A stretch of 43,850 bases of DNA from Bacteroidales bacterium (GCA_016292015.1 JAEEZY010000034.1:1-43850), one strand, 5' to 3'; counted from the first letter of the stretch, positions 1 through 10,058 are shown. The notes: generated from the sequence alone by a model not told the origin. Made by a program: numbers and translations.

Positions 1-3000
1 AACTCGAAAGACACGACCTATTGTTTCGGTGCGACAGCCGACTCGCTGAGCTTCACAGCCCACGGCGGCAACGGCACATACAGCTACCAGTGGTATGTCT
101 CGACCAACAGCGGCAGCTATGTTGAGATAACGGGAGCCATAGACTCCGTATATACACCCGCCACAACTGCTGCAGGAAACTTCTCATACAAGGTGGAAGT
201 GACTGGTGAGTGCGGACCTGTGGAACAGGTGATAGCGGTGGTTGATGTGCGTCAGCCGCTGACGGTAACGGAGGCGATAGCTGACGACGCGCTGTGTCTG
301 GATGCCACCGCTGGCGACATCGCCGCCACTGTGACTGGCGGAACGGGAGTATATGACTTCCTATGGGAGGTCTCGACCGACAGCGCGGCATACACTACAG
401 CTGGCACCGACAGCATCTATACGCCTGTGACAACAACAGCTGGCACCTACTACCTCAGACTGACTGTGACCGACTCGCTGTGCGGCGACACTACGCTGCA
501 TGTGCAGAAGCTGATAGTGAAGCCCAACGTGGGTCTTGAGCTCGTGGGCGACCTGAATCAGACCAAGTGCATCGGTGGCAACATAGACTCGGTGAGGGTG
601 GTTGCCACAAACGCCGCCTCGGTGGATGTGACTGCCGACCACGGCATCACTCCGACCTATAACACCACCACTGGCAACATAGGATTCGCCACAGCTGGCA
701 ACGAGAACGACGTCATCACCGTTACGGTAACGGCACACCACGACGAGAACTCGTGCGACGACTCGACACTGACCTTCCAGGTGACGCTGAGTGCGATGAC
801 CACGAAGAATCTGACCGTGACAGGTTGCGGCAGCTACCACTGGGTAACAGCCAACGAAGACACGTTGTTCACTGCAACTACCGACACTGTAATAGGACCA
901 TACCTATCGACCAACGGGTGCGACAGTATGACATACCTGCATGTGGATGTGAACGGTGGCGAGATGCCTGTATTCAGTCTGCCGGAAGACGTCTGCGTCA
1001 CCGCCTCTGAGACGAACGACAGCATCGAGATAAGCGTGCAGGCACTGAGCGGCTACACCTACGAGTGGACAATTGACGGAGGCAGTTATGCTGCAAGCAG
1101 CCCCCACGCTGTGGACGGTGTAAGCGACACCAACAGCATAGTGGTACGTTGGGACACTGATGGCGACAAGACCGTAAGCGTCACCATTACCAACAATGAG
1201 AACCTGTGTGTGGCATCTGACACCAAGACAATCCACGTACATGCAACTCCACAGATAAGCATCACAACTGATGTGAGCGACATGATATGCCCGTATGTTG
1301 GCGATTTCGACCTGACTGCCACCCTCGCCGCAGCCACCGCAGCTCCTTACAATTACGTATGGAGCGGTGACCTGACAGCGACGAACACCACACCAAGCAA
1401 TGATATCACTAACGTCGGCACGGTAACGATACCGACAACTTGCGGACAACAGTACGAGATAGGTGTTAGCGTCAGCGATGGCAATGGATGCACGTCTATA
1501 GCCACACCCATCACTCTAAATGTGGACGACACGGTGGCTCCCGTGTTCACTCGTCCAGCAGACACGACATTGTATAAAGACGCAACATGTGCAGCCAACA
1601 CAACTCCAGAAGCACTTGGTACTGTAAGCAACGTTGTGGAAGCATGCTCGCCGAATGTGGACACCACCTACACCGACGTTGACGTGACACCTGCCAACGC
1701 ATGCATGGGCAGCCAGGTGATAGAACGCCACTGGAGAGTGACCGACTTGTGCGGCAACGTATCAAATCTGGCCGATTCCATACAGACCATCACATTGCTC
1801 GACACGGTGGCACCGATAATTGCCGGTGCTATGACCGAGATAACGGTGGAAGGCTGCGACGAAACGGCCATACCGGCTGTGGCAGCCGGCGATACAACCA
1901 TCGCATATATGCTGACACAAGGCGTAACCTCGGTATCAGACAACTGCTCTGACGAAGCACACCTGACTGTAAGCATCAACGATGGTGCAATGACGGGCGA
2001 CTGCGACCACGAGGTGATACGTACCTACACCGTCACCGACGACTGCGGCAACAGCAGCAGCACAACGCAGACCATCACAATAACACGCCCGGCATTTGCG
2101 GTGCCTGCTATAGACACTCTCGCGAGGACTTGCGAAGTTGACGCCACTGCACCGACTCCTCAGACCGTAACACTGTGCGGCAGCGACTACACGGCGCAGC
2201 CTGTAAACACTGGCGACACCAACCGTGTTACAGAGGTGGTGAACGGATTCTTGTATGTGACATACAACTATGAGTACACCGACTGCAAGGGCAGCTATCC
2301 GTGGCATTTGACTTACAAGATCACTCCTGACGACTTCACGCCTGTGGATTCGGTCTATACTTCAGTGTCCTGCCCGAGCGACATACCCAACCCGATACCA
2401 GTGCCAACAGTGACAATCTGCGGTGAGAACATACCGTTCACGTTCAACGGTGTAAACACATCAGACACCGCCAACTGCGGCGACAGTATCTACAACTACA
2501 CTTACACTGTGGGAGCCACCTCATACAACTGGGCATACATAGTGCGCTTCACTCCAGGCGATTTCACGATGCCTGACGATGACACTGTGGTTGTACACTG
2601 TGCGTCGGCCGTAGTGCTGCCGCATACTGTGGCTGGCCGCATGCCTGAGGTGCACAACGCCTGCGGCGAAGACATCTCTGACCAATATGCACTGGCTGCA
2701 GAACCCAACTCAATCCCAACATGTGAAGGAGAGGCTACCTATACCTACAGATATGAGGACTGCGCGGGTCATACGCACGAGTGGCACTTCACATACGTGG
2801 TAGAGCGCGAGGACTTCAATATCGCTGACGCACCGGGATACGCAACGGTTGCCTGCGCTGATGAAGCTCTCGGTGCCGGAGTAGCCGGAAGCTTAATCAC
2901 CCTGCCTACGGTGACCCCGGTTTGCGATGGTGAAACGGCTCTTGTGCCAATAGACACAATCAATGGGACAATGCCTTCGTGCAATGGCGAAATGACCTAC

Positions 3001-5232
3001 ACTTTCGTTTATGAAGATTGCGCAGGGCACACACACAACTGGGTATTCACATATATGGTGCGCGACACTGTGGCACCCGAAATCGAGCCTATCGCAAACC
3101 AGGCAGCCTCAGCCGGCGGCGGATGTGAATACATCATACCCGACCTGAGCTCATTGGTGAACGCCACCGACAACTGCGGTGAGGCTCACTATATGGGTCA
3201 AACCCCAGCGGCAGGAACGCGCTATGCACAAACCGAAAGCCAGCAGAACATTGAGGTCATTGTACAGGTGGACGATGACTGCGAGAACCATGCATACGAC
3301 ACGGTGAATGTCACGATACCCGCTCGAAACACGTCTGTCTCAGTATCACCCGAGAATCCGTCCATCTGCGCAGGAGGCTCGGTTGTGCTGACAGCGGAAG
3401 GCCACAGCAACGCGACTGGACAGGAAACCTACACTTGGAACCCAACCAGCAACCTGAACCCGACAATGGGTGCAGTGGTGACCGCATCACCGACGGCACA
3501 AAGACAATACACCGTGACCTACATGGACGGCAACGGCTGTCAGGCGACGGCCTCGACGACGGTGGTGGTGAACCCGCTGCCGACGCTCAGCGCAACAGAC
3601 ACAACCCAGGAGGTATGCGCTGGCGGCAGCATACGCAACATCGTAGTGAACGCCTCGTATGCGGATGTGACTGTCAGCGGTCTGCCGAACGGAGTAACAT
3701 ACAACAGCAACACTTCGACTATCAGCGGAAGACCGACTACGAGTGGCAACTATACCATCACCGCCAACAGCATATACGGCTGTACGCCAGTCGTAATCAC
3801 AGGCACCATCACGGTGAGAGACACTGTCCGCAACACGACGGTTGCCACTGCCTGCGACACATACCTTTGGAGCGCAAACAACGGCACCTACTCGATGAGT
3901 GGCACTTACAGGGTGCAGACTGTGGCCACGGATGGCTGTATCGGCGTGGAGATCCTGAACCTGACGGTAAACCACCAGAGCTTCAGCACAGATGAAGTTG
4001 ACGCCTGCGACAGTTACACGTGGGTTAATGGAAACGGTCAGACATATACGAACTCGAACTATGCGGCCACCTACACCATAGAAGGCGGCAATGCGGCTGG
4101 ATGCGACTCGACGGTGACACTGCACCTGACAATGCACTACAGCACAAGCATAGAGGTAAGCGAGAGTGCGTGCGATGAGTACACATGGCATGGCACGACA
4201 TACAGAGAAAGCGGTGACGTGACGCAGACACTGCGCTCACGCTGGGGCTGCGACTCGACGGTGACGATGCATCTTACCATAAACCCGAGTTACCACTTTG
4301 ATGCTGACGTGGATTCAATATGTGAGGGCGATGTGGTCTATTACCACGGTAACCAGTATATAGCGAATGGGGAATATTCGGTGAGACTGCGTACACGCGC
4401 AGGCTGCGACAGCGTCTATACACTACGTCTTACGGTGCTTCAACCGCAAACGGTAGAGATAGAAAAGTCTCAAGACTGTCAAACAGGAATCACCACACTG
4501 AGTGCGCTCACAGAGAGCGAGAACTACAGATGGAGCGAAACTCCGGACAGAGGCCAGGTTGAGCCGCAAGCAACACAAAAGGCAATAGAGGTCGCTCCTC
4601 CTGCCACGACGACATATACCGTCACGGTGGGATATGGAGAAGACCTCACCTGCCCGACGAGCGCGTCTATCACGGTTGACGAATTCATTCCACCAGTGGC
4701 CGTCATCAACACGCGTCCCTCGCACCTGTCCGCCGACCACCCAGAATGGTTTGCCGATGATGCGAGCGAAGGTGAAACCAGCGGGCGTCAATGGTATGTG
4801 GATGGCGAACTGTACTGGCAACAGACTCAGCACATCAACGGCACGATAGAAACCAACCCGTTTGGCGACGACGACAGCGTGACCCTGACACTGATAGCGT
4901 TCAGCGACCAGTGCGCAGACACGACAGAGGCCATTATACCGCTGATATGGAGTGAAATCTGGGTGCCTAACGTATTCACACCTGGCCTTGACATCAACAA
5001 CCTGTTCGGAGGCGAAGGTGTGGGTATCATAGAGTACGAAATCTGGATCTATACACGCGAAGGTCTGCGGGTGTTCCACAGTGACGACATGACCGTGAAG
5101 TGGGATGGCAAGCACGAAGGAACCGACACAGACTGCAAGCAGGATGCCTACACATGGCGTATAGACTACCGTTTCGCCAGCAAACCTGAAGAACTTCAGA
5201 CAAAGGTAGGCCTAGTAATGCTGCTAAGATAA
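1..5232 (+). CDS. Large secreted repeat protein with type B T9SS sorting (gliding-motility-type C-terminal) domain, 5' truncated
   Basis: The frame is open from the first base of the window, so the N-terminus and signal peptide lie upstream; 1743 residues are visible. The protein is rich in Thr, Asp, Cys and Gly and built of Ig-like or HYR-like modules. Several modules begin DTVAP, and others carry the recurrent signature YEDCAGHTH. Near the C-terminus there is a run of about 45-residue modules of the form ACDxYTWxG...GCDSTVTLHLT. The last ~90 residues (IWVPNVFTPGLDINN to LVMLLR) match the CHU_C / gliding motility-associated C-terminal domain, a type B sorting signal for the type IX secretion system. 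The expected location is therefore outside the cell or on its surface. The ligand or role is unknown; an adhesin or matrix function is only a guess. A strong terminator follows 24 nt after the stop. Confidence 0.9.
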   Translation, partial: NSKDTTYCFGATADSLSFTAHGGNGTYSYQWYVSTNSGSYVEITGAIDSVYTPATTAAGNFSYKVEVTGECGPVEQVIAVVDVRQPLTVTEAIADDALCLDATAGDIAATVTGGTGVYDFLWEVSTDSAAYTTAGTDSIYTPVTTTAGTYYLRLTVTDSLCGDTTLHVQKLIVKPNVGLELVGDLNQTKCIGGNIDSVRVVATNAASVDVTADHGITPTYNTTTGNIGFATAGNENDVITVTVTAHHDENSCDDSTLTFQVTLSAMTTKNLTVTGCGSYHWVTANEDTLFTATTDTVIGPYLSTNGCDSMTYLHVDVNGGEMPVFSLPEDVCVTASETNDSIEISVQALSGYTYEWTIDGGSYAASSPHAVDGVSDTNSIVVRWDTDGDKTVSVTITNNENLCVASDTKTIHVHATPQISITTDVSDMICPYVGDFDLTATLAAATAAPYNYVWSGDLTATNTTPSNDITNVGTVTIPTTCGQQYEIGVSVSDGNGCTSIATPITLNVDDTVAPVFTRPADTTLYKDATCAANTTPEALGTVSNVVEACSPNVDTTYTDVDVTPANACMGSQVIERHWRVTDLCGNVSNLADSIQTITLLDTVAPIIAGAMTEITVEGCDETAIPAVAAGDTTIAYMLTQGVTSVSDNCSDEAHLTVSINDGAMTGDCDHEVIRTYTVTDDCGNSSSTTQTITITRPAFAVPAIDTLARTCEVDATAPTPQTVTLCGSDYTAQPVNTGDTNRVTEVVNGFLYVTYNYEYTDCKGSYPWHLTYKITPDDFTPVDSVYTSVSCPSDIPNPIPVPTVTICGENIPFTFNGVNTSDTANCGDSIYNYTYTVGATSYNWAYIVRFTPGDFTMPDDDTVVVHCASAVVLPHTVAGRMPEVHNACGEDISDQYALAAEPNSIPTCEGEATYTYRYEDCAGHTHEWHFTYVVEREDFNIADAPGYATVACADEALGAGVAGSLITLPTVTPVCDGETALVPIDTINGTMPSCNGEMTYTFVYEDCAGHTHNWVFTYMVRDTVAPEIEPIANQAASAGGGCEYIIPDLSSLVNATDNCGEAHYMGQTPAAGTRYAQTESQQNIEVIVQVDDDCENHAYDTVNVTIPARNTSVSVSPENPSICAGGSVVLTAEGHSNATGQETYTWNPTSNLNPTMGAVVTASPTAQRQYTVTYMDGNGCQATASTTVVVNPLPTLSATDTTQEVCAGGSIRNIVVNASYADVTVSGLPNGVTYNSNTSTISGRPTTSGNYTITANSIYGCTPVVITGTITVRDTVRNTTVATACDTYLWSANNGTYSMSGTYRVQTVATDGCIGVEILNLTVNHQSFSTDEVDACDSYTWVNGNGQTYTNSNYAATYTIEGGNAAGCDSTVTLHLTMHYSTSIEVSESACDEYTWHGTTYRESGDVTQTLRSRWGCDSTVTMHLTINPSYHFDADVDSICEGDVVYYHGNQYIANGEYSVRLRTRAGCDSVYTLRLTVLQPQTVEIEKSQDCQTGITTLSALTESENYRWSETPDRGQVEPQATQKAIEVAPPATTTYTVTVGYGEDLTCPTSASITVDEFIPPVAVINTRPSHLSADHPEWFADDASEGETSGRQWYVDGELYWQQTQHINGTIETNPFGDDDSVTLTLIAFSDQCADTTEAIIPLIWSEIWVPNVFTPGLDINNLFGGEGVGIIEYEIWIYTREGLRVFHSDDMTVKWDGKHEGTDTDCKQDAYTWRIDYRFASKPEELQTKVGLVMLLR

Positions 5233-5256
5233 GGATACGGGTGCAGATGAAACTGC

Positions 5257-5290
5257 AAAAGAGCTTCTCCCTTAAAGGAGAAGCTCTTTT
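5257..5290 (+). terminator. Rho-independent terminator after the T9SS protein
   Basis: A perfect 14-bp stem (AAAAGAGCTTCTCC paired with its complement) encloses a 6-nt loop and ends in TTTT. It lies 24 nt after the stop codon of the preceding gene. Confidence 0.9.
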
Positions 5291-5296
5291 GTTTGA

Positions 5297-5340
5297 ATCA
5301 AAGCCATATCAAAGCCACTGCAAAGCCACTCGCGTCTGAA
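5297..5340. repeat. Short 11-bp-period tandem repeat (three clear units)
   Basis: Three consecutive 11-mers (atcaaagccat at 5297, atcaaagccac at 5308, tgcaaagccac at 5319) are followed by a diverged 11-mer at 5330. They sit between the terminator and the rpsA promoter. The unit resembles that of the array at 38559-38679 (gtcatagttat), differing mainly by transitions. Confidence 0.7.
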
Positions 5341-5374
5341 GGCGGACTGTTTTTTCAGAAAAAAAGTGACTGTA

Positions 5375-5406
5375 TTTCAACATATAAACTTTTTTTCATA
5401 TCTTTG
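5375..5406 (+). promoter_or_regulatory. Probable rpsA promoter
   Basis: TATCTTTG at 5399-5406 fits the Bacteroidota -7 element TAnnTTTG exactly. A TTTC at 5375-5378, 20 nt upstream, is an imperfect -33 element. The implied leader of rpsA is about 100 nt. Confidence 0.65.
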
Positions 5407-5511
5407 CGAGGCTTTGTCTTTCAGGTTAGACCCCATCATCTTACTATGAGTCAAAGCATTAACTAATGTTTAACCCGACAGGATGGGCTGTCATATCAAC
5501 AAATCTTACAC

Positions 5512-7314
5512 ATGGATTACAAAAATGTGCAACCTTTAGAGGATTTCGACTGGGGTGCAATCGACAACAAAACCGAGAAGGCAAACCAGGCGGAACTCGA
5601 CAAACAATCAGCAGCCTACGAACAAACTTTCAACGCTTTCACCGAGCAGGAGGTTATCGAGGGAACTATCGTATCAAAGAACGACCGCGAGGTGGTGGTG
5701 AACATCGGAGCCAAGTCGGATGGTATCATCCCTGCTGCCGAAATCCGCTACAACCCCGACCTGAAAGTCGGTGACAAAATCGAGGTATTCGTGGAGAACC
5801 AGGAAGACTCGAACGGTCAACTGCAGCTGAGCCATAAGAAAGCACGCATACTGAAATCATGGGATCGCGTAAATCAGGCTTTCGACAATCAGGAGATTAT
5901 CACTGGACACGTGAAGAGCCGCACAAAGGGCGGTCTCATCGTCACTGTATTCGACAACATCGAAGCATTCCTGCCCGGTTCCCAGATTGATGTGAAACCT
6001 ATTCGCGACTATGATGTCTATGTTGACAAGAGCATGGAATTCAAGGTTGTGAAAATCAACCACGAATATAAGAATGTTGTTGTGTCGCACAAAGCTCTTA
6101 TCGAGGATGAGCTCGAGGCCCAGAAAGCCAAGATTATCGCCACTCTCGAAAAGGGTCAGGTGCTGGAAGGCACGGTCAAGAACATCACCAACTACGGTGT
6201 GTTTGTTGACCTCGGCGGTGTTGACGGTCTGGTGCACATCACCGACCTCAGCTGGGGCCGTATCAACCATCCCGAAGAGATTGTCCACCTTGACGAGAAA
6301 ATCAAGGTTGTCATCCTTGACTTCGACGAGGCGAAACGCCGCATAGCCCTTGGTCTGAAACAGCTCACTCCTCACCCATGGGATTCGCTAGACCCGAACC
6401 TGAAGGAAGGCGACAAGGTGAAAGGAAAAGTTGTTGTCATAGCCGACTACGGTGCATTCGTAGAGGTGGTTCCCGGTGTCGAGGGTTTGATTCACGTGAG
6501 CGAGATGAGCTGGAGCCAGCACCTGCGCAGCGCACAGGACTTCCTGAAAGTTGGCGACGAAATAGAGGCCGTCATTCTGACTTTGGACCGCGAGGCTCGC
6601 AAGATGTCTCTCGGTATCAAACAGCTCATGCCGGATCCTTGGCTGTCAATTGCCGAGAAATATCCCGTCGGCAGCAAGCACACCGCCACGGTGCGCAACT
6701 TCACCAATTTCGGTATTTTCGTCGAGCTTGAAGAGGGCGTTGACGGCTTGATTCACATCAGCGACCTGAGTTGGAGCAAGAAAATCAAGCACCCCGCAGA
6801 GTTCACAAAGATTGATGAGAAGATTGACGTAATAGTTCTTGAAGTCGATGCAGAGAACCGTCGTCTCAGCCTCGGTCACAAGCAGCTTGAGGACAATCCT
6901 TGGGATGTGTATGAAAGCTTCTTCACCATCGGATCTGTGCACCAAGGCACTATCACCTCGATGAGCGACAAAGGTGCCATCGTGAGCTTGCCTTATGACG
7001 TCGAGGCATTCGCCCCGATGCGTCACCTGGAGAAAGAGGACAAAAGCAAAGCCAAACAGGGCGAGACTCTCGACTTCAAGGTCATCGAATTCTCGAAAGA
7101 AAACAAGAAAATCATCGTTTCGCACACCCGCATCCACCAAGATAATGTGGAAGCCGACAAGGTGGCTGCCGAGAACGAAGAGGCCAAAAAAGACCGCGCT
7201 GTGAAGAAGGCTACGAAGAAAATCAACGAGCAGGTTGAAAAAACAACCCTCGGCGATGTCTTCGGCAACCTGAAGGAAGAACTTGAGAAGAAAGAAGAGA
7301 AAGGTCAGGAATAA
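5512..7314 (+). CDS. rpsA: 30S ribosomal protein S1
   Basis: A 600-residue protein with six S1 RNA-binding (OB-fold) repeats at about residues 46-110, 128-194, 216-285, 301-371, 386-457 and 473-540. Repeats 3-5 are the most canonical (for example GVFVDLGGVDGLVHITDLSWG). The C-terminal ~55 residues are a Lys/Glu-rich tail. S1 binds mRNA on the 30S subunit and promotes initiation; its role in Bacteroidota is of interest because most mRNAs there lack a Shine-Dalgarno sequence. The start is the ATG at 5512, followed directly by an acidic N-terminal segment. The gene appears monocistronic, with its own promoter upstream and a terminator downstream. Codon use is regular, as expected for a highly expressed gene. 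Confidence 0.97.
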   Translation: MDYKNVQPLEDFDWGAIDNKTEKANQAELDKQSAAYEQTFNAFTEQEVIEGTIVSKNDREVVVNIGAKSDGIIPAAEIRYNPDLKVGDKIEVFVENQEDSNGQLQLSHKKARILKSWDRVNQAFDNQEIITGHVKSRTKGGLIVTVFDNIEAFLPGSQIDVKPIRDYDVYVDKSMEFKVVKINHEYKNVVVSHKALIEDELEAQKAKIIATLEKGQVLEGTVKNITNYGVFVDLGGVDGLVHITDLSWGRINHPEEIVHLDEKIKVVILDFDEAKRRIALGLKQLTPHPWDSLDPNLKEGDKVKGKVVVIADYGAFVEVVPGVEGLIHVSEMSWSQHLRSAQDFLKVGDEIEAVILTLDREARKMSLGIKQLMPDPWLSIAEKYPVGSKHTATVRNFTNFGIFVELEEGVDGLIHISDLSWSKKIKHPAEFTKIDEKIDVIVLEVDAENRRLSLGHKQLEDNPWDVYESFFTIGSVHQGTITSMSDKGAIVSLPYDVEAFAPMRHLEKEDKSKAKQGETLDFKVIEFSKENKKIIVSHTRIHQDNVEADKVAAENEEAKKDRAVKKATKKINEQVEKTTLGDVFGNLKEELEKKEEKGQE

Positions 7315-7325
7315 ACTGATTTTAA

Positions 7326-7345
7326 GGCGCACACTTGTGTGCGCC
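7326..7345 (+). other. Perfect hairpin in the rpsA 3' region
   Basis: GGCGCACAC and GTGTGCGCC form a 9-bp stem around TT, 11 nt after the rpsA stop. No T-tract follows, so it is more likely a 3'-end stabilising or pausing structure ahead of the true terminator at 7359-7386. Confidence 0.6.
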
Positions 7346-7358
7346 ATGCTCTAATGGA

Positions 7359-7386
7359 AACGGGGCCGTATAAGGGCCCCGTTTTT
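7359..7386 (+). terminator. Rho-independent terminator after rpsA
   Basis: An 8-bp stem (ACGGGGCC with GGCCCCGT) around a 7-nt loop is followed immediately by TTTTT. It ends 10 nt before the recQ ATG, which argues against the in-frame TTG at 7385 as the recQ start. Confidence 0.9.
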
Positions 7387-7396
7387 GATTGACTCT

Positions 7397-9286
7397 ATGG
7401 CAAAAACAGCACTGGAACTACTGAAAAAACACTGGCACCATGAGGCGTTCAGGAATCCACAGGCGGAGATTATAGAGGCTGTTGTGGATGGGCACGACAC
7501 CCTGGTGCTGATGCCCACAGGTGGGGGGAAGTCACTGTGTTACCAGATACCTGCACTAATGATGGAGGGGGTGTGCTTGGTTGTGTCGCCACTGATAGCA
7601 CTGATGAAGGACCAAGTAGAAAACTTGAGGGAGAAGCATATCAAGGCCGCATGCATAGTGTCGGGTATGACCGCCGAGCAGCAGTCGAACGTGCTGACCA
7701 ACTGCAGCTACGGCGGCGTAAAACTACTGTACGTATCACCCGAAAGGCTGAAGAGTCGTACATTTACTAACGCCCTGCAGAACATCAATATTTCAATGAT
7801 TGCCGTCGATGAGACTCATTGCATATCACAGTGGGGTTACGATTTTAGGCCATCATACCTTGAGATTGCTGAAATACGGCAGCATTTCCCTTCGGTGCCG
7901 ATGATTGCGTTAACCGCCACCGCCACACCGATGGTGGCTGACGACATCTGCAGACGGCTTTCATTCAGGAACGAGCGACGTTTTGTGGCAAGTTTCTATC
8001 GCGACAACCTTGCATACATGGTGTTCCACGAAGCGGACAAGCACACCAGACTGCTACGTATTATAAAGAAGGTGAACGGTTCCGGCATTGTGTATGCAGG
8101 AACACAACGGAGAGCGAAGGAACTCTCAGACTTCCTGAATGCCAACGGGGTAGTGAGCGGATATTACCATGCTGGGCTCAGCAAACGAGACCGAGACATT
8201 GCCCAAAACAATTGGATGGACGGCAAAGTGCAGGTAATAGTGGCCACCAATGCCTTCGGCATGGGCATTGACAAGCCCGATGTACGCTACGTGGTGCACA
8301 CATATATTCCAGCCACAATAGAGGCCTATTTCCAGGAGGCCGGACGAGCCGGGCGCGATGGCAATAGGGCATACGCTGTGATTCTATACAACAATGGCGA
8401 CATTGAAGATCTGCAACGGAATGTAGAAACCTCGTACCCTGACACTTCCACCATAAAAGCCGTTTACAATGCACTATGCTACCACAACACCATTGCACTT
8501 GGAAACGGTGAGAACGAAGAATATTTGCTGCAAGTGGAGGAACTATGCAAAAAATACCACTTCGAACGAAAGACAATGTGGGCAGCGTTGGGATTACTTG
8601 AGCGAGACGGACTTATATGTTTGCCGGCCAAGGACAATGCAGAATCGCAGTTAATGATAAAAGTAGGCCGAGAAGAGATATATTCCTTCATGAAACAGAA
8701 TCCCAGATACGCTTCAATGATTGAATCCTTGATGAGGCTTTACGGCGGTGTTTTCAGTGGCTTAACCCCCATAGATGAACACCTCGTGGCGAAAACATCT
8801 GGATTGGAGGCCATGGTAGTGCCACTCATGCTCTCACGACTTGAAGCGCTCAATATGGTAATCTACAAGAAGGGTGTTGCCGAACAAACCGTCATTTTCA
8901 CTGCACCGCGCTGCAATCTGGAAAATGTGCCTATTGGCGGTGTGGACTATGCGGAAAGAAAAAAACAAGCCATACAGCGCAAAGATGCGATGGTTTCGTA
9001 TATAAGAGAGAATGAAACCTGCCGTAGCATAAAGCTTCTTCAATATTTCGGCGAACAAAGTGAGCAAAAGTGCGGATGCTGCGACATCTGCATCACTCAC
9101 ACAAAAGAGCAGAATGCCAAAGTGGAAGCGAAAGTGATGCAACTTCTTACCGACGGGCCAATGACCATTCAGCAGATACTTGCTCAGTTCGAGGACATCG
9201 ACGAACGCACCATACGCTCTCGGGTGAGAGCTATGGTCGATGCGCGAATGATAGGCATCGACCGCGATATGCGACTGTATATCTAA
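7397..9286 (+). CDS. recQ: ATP-dependent DNA helicase RecQ
   Basis: A superfamily 2 3'-5' DNA helicase of 629 residues. Walker A is PTGGGKS at 40-46. Motif II reads DETH at 138-141, followed by CISQWGYDFRPSY, which is typical RecQ sequence. Motif III is ALTATA at 171-176. The helicase C domain contains the ATNAFGMGIDKPDVR and QEAGRAGRDG motifs. The RecQ zinc site is present as C542, C559, C562 and C565 with the usual x16-x2-x2 spacing, followed by a winged-helix-like tail. No HRDC domain is recognisable. The usual motif II is DEAH, so the Thr is unusual. The ATG at 7397 is chosen because the upstream TTG lies inside the rpsA terminator. No clear promoter was found between that terminator and the ATG. 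The base composition is more G-rich on the coding strand than in neighbouring + strand genes. Confidence 0.95.
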   Translation: MAKTALELLKKHWHHEAFRNPQAEIIEAVVDGHDTLVLMPTGGGKSLCYQIPALMMEGVCLVVSPLIALMKDQVENLREKHIKAACIVSGMTAEQQSNVLTNCSYGGVKLLYVSPERLKSRTFTNALQNINISMIAVDETHCISQWGYDFRPSYLEIAEIRQHFPSVPMIALTATATPMVADDICRRLSFRNERRFVASFYRDNLAYMVFHEADKHTRLLRIIKKVNGSGIVYAGTQRRAKELSDFLNANGVVSGYYHAGLSKRDRDIAQNNWMDGKVQVIVATNAFGMGIDKPDVRYVVHTYIPATIEAYFQEAGRAGRDGNRAYAVILYNNGDIEDLQRNVETSYPDTSTIKAVYNALCYHNTIALGNGENEEYLLQVEELCKKYHFERKTMWAALGLLERDGLICLPAKDNAESQLMIKVGREEIYSFMKQNPRYASMIESLMRLYGGVFSGLTPIDEHLVAKTSGLEAMVVPLMLSRLEALNMVIYKKGVAEQTVIFTAPRCNLENVPIGGVDYAERKKQAIQRKDAMVSYIRENETCRSIKLLQYFGEQSEQKCGCCDICITHTKEQNAKVEAKVMQLLTDGPMTIQQILAQFEDIDERTIRSRVRAMVDARMIGIDRDMRLYI

Positions 9287-9295
9287 CCCCTCCGT

Positions 9296-10012
9296 TTACT
9301 TTTTGTGACTATAGTACTCGATAGTGCGCGTTGTAGTATAGCGTTTGCTTCCATTGAGGATGTACTGCTGCGAATACCAGTTTCCGTAACGGTCGTATTT
9401 ATACTTGCGTTGCTCTATCGTCTTGGTCTGAGTGTCGGCTACTTCATCAAAGAAAATCTGAACCCTCTTGACGGGATTCGAATAACGGTCATAGGTATAT
9501 TGCTCATCCAACAACATAACCTCGTCCGGAGTATATTTTCGGACATATAAAACGTTCTTCATCTTGTCGTACTCAGTCAGAGTGCGTACAACAATGACAC
9601 CCTCCTCCGAATACTCATAGTCGATAGTCATCAGCAATTGGTGAGGAGCGCTATATGCGTAGTGGGTTGAATGTAAAAGAGTGCCATCGGGGTTGAATTG
9701 GAGTTTCTCGACAATATCATTATCCTTGTCAAATTCGGAACGTACCAGACTATCGGGTTCTATTTCGTGCGGATAGTTTACAACTTTCTCATGTCCAAAA
9801 CCCTTGCGGATATATTTGTTTAACTTGCCATCAGCGTCGAACTCAAAAGTTTCCTGATAGTTCATATCGTTGGCACCATCGTAAACAGTCACACTTGTAA
9901 TGCGTTTCACCTTGTCATAGAGGTTATAGTCACCCCATCGTGGTTGATACTGTTGCGCAAAAGCCGAAACTGTGAGAACGCTTAAAATTACATAGATAGC
10001 AAGTCTTTTCAT
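9296..10012 (-). CDS. Secreted protein of unknown function with YD-like repeats
   Basis: A 238-residue protein with a clear signal peptide (about 20 residues, ending SAFA-QQ). The mature part is rich in Tyr, Asp and Lys and has repeated beta-hairpin-like segments such as YTYDRYSNPVKR and YKYDRYGNW, reminiscent of YD/Rhs-type repeats but far too short for an Rhs toxin. The likely location is periplasmic or outer-membrane associated. It converges with recQ, with only 9 nt between the two stops. It lies 46 nt downstream of ettA on the same strand and may be read through from it. I do not recognise a family with a known function. Confidence 0.75.
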   Translation of the reverse strand: MKRLAIYVILSVLTVSAFAQQYQPRWGDYNLYDKVKRITSVTVYDGANDMNYQETFEFDADGKLNKYIRKGFGHEKVVNYPHEIEPDSLVRSEFDKDNDIVEKLQFNPDGTLLHSTHYAYSAPHQLLMTIDYEYSEEGVIVVRTLTEYDKMKNVLYVRKYTPDEVMLLDEQYTYDRYSNPVKRVQIFFDEVADTQTKTIEQRKYKYDRYGNWYSQQYILNGSKRYTTTRTIEYYSHKK

Positions 10013-10058
10013 AATATTCTTGTTATATGTGTTCGTGAATTGTTATTTATGATGCAGA

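Noticed and set aside
7385..7399. TTG at 7385 as the start of recQ
   Set aside because: It lies within the stem-end and T-tract of the rpsA terminator; the ATG at 7397 gives the normal N-terminus.
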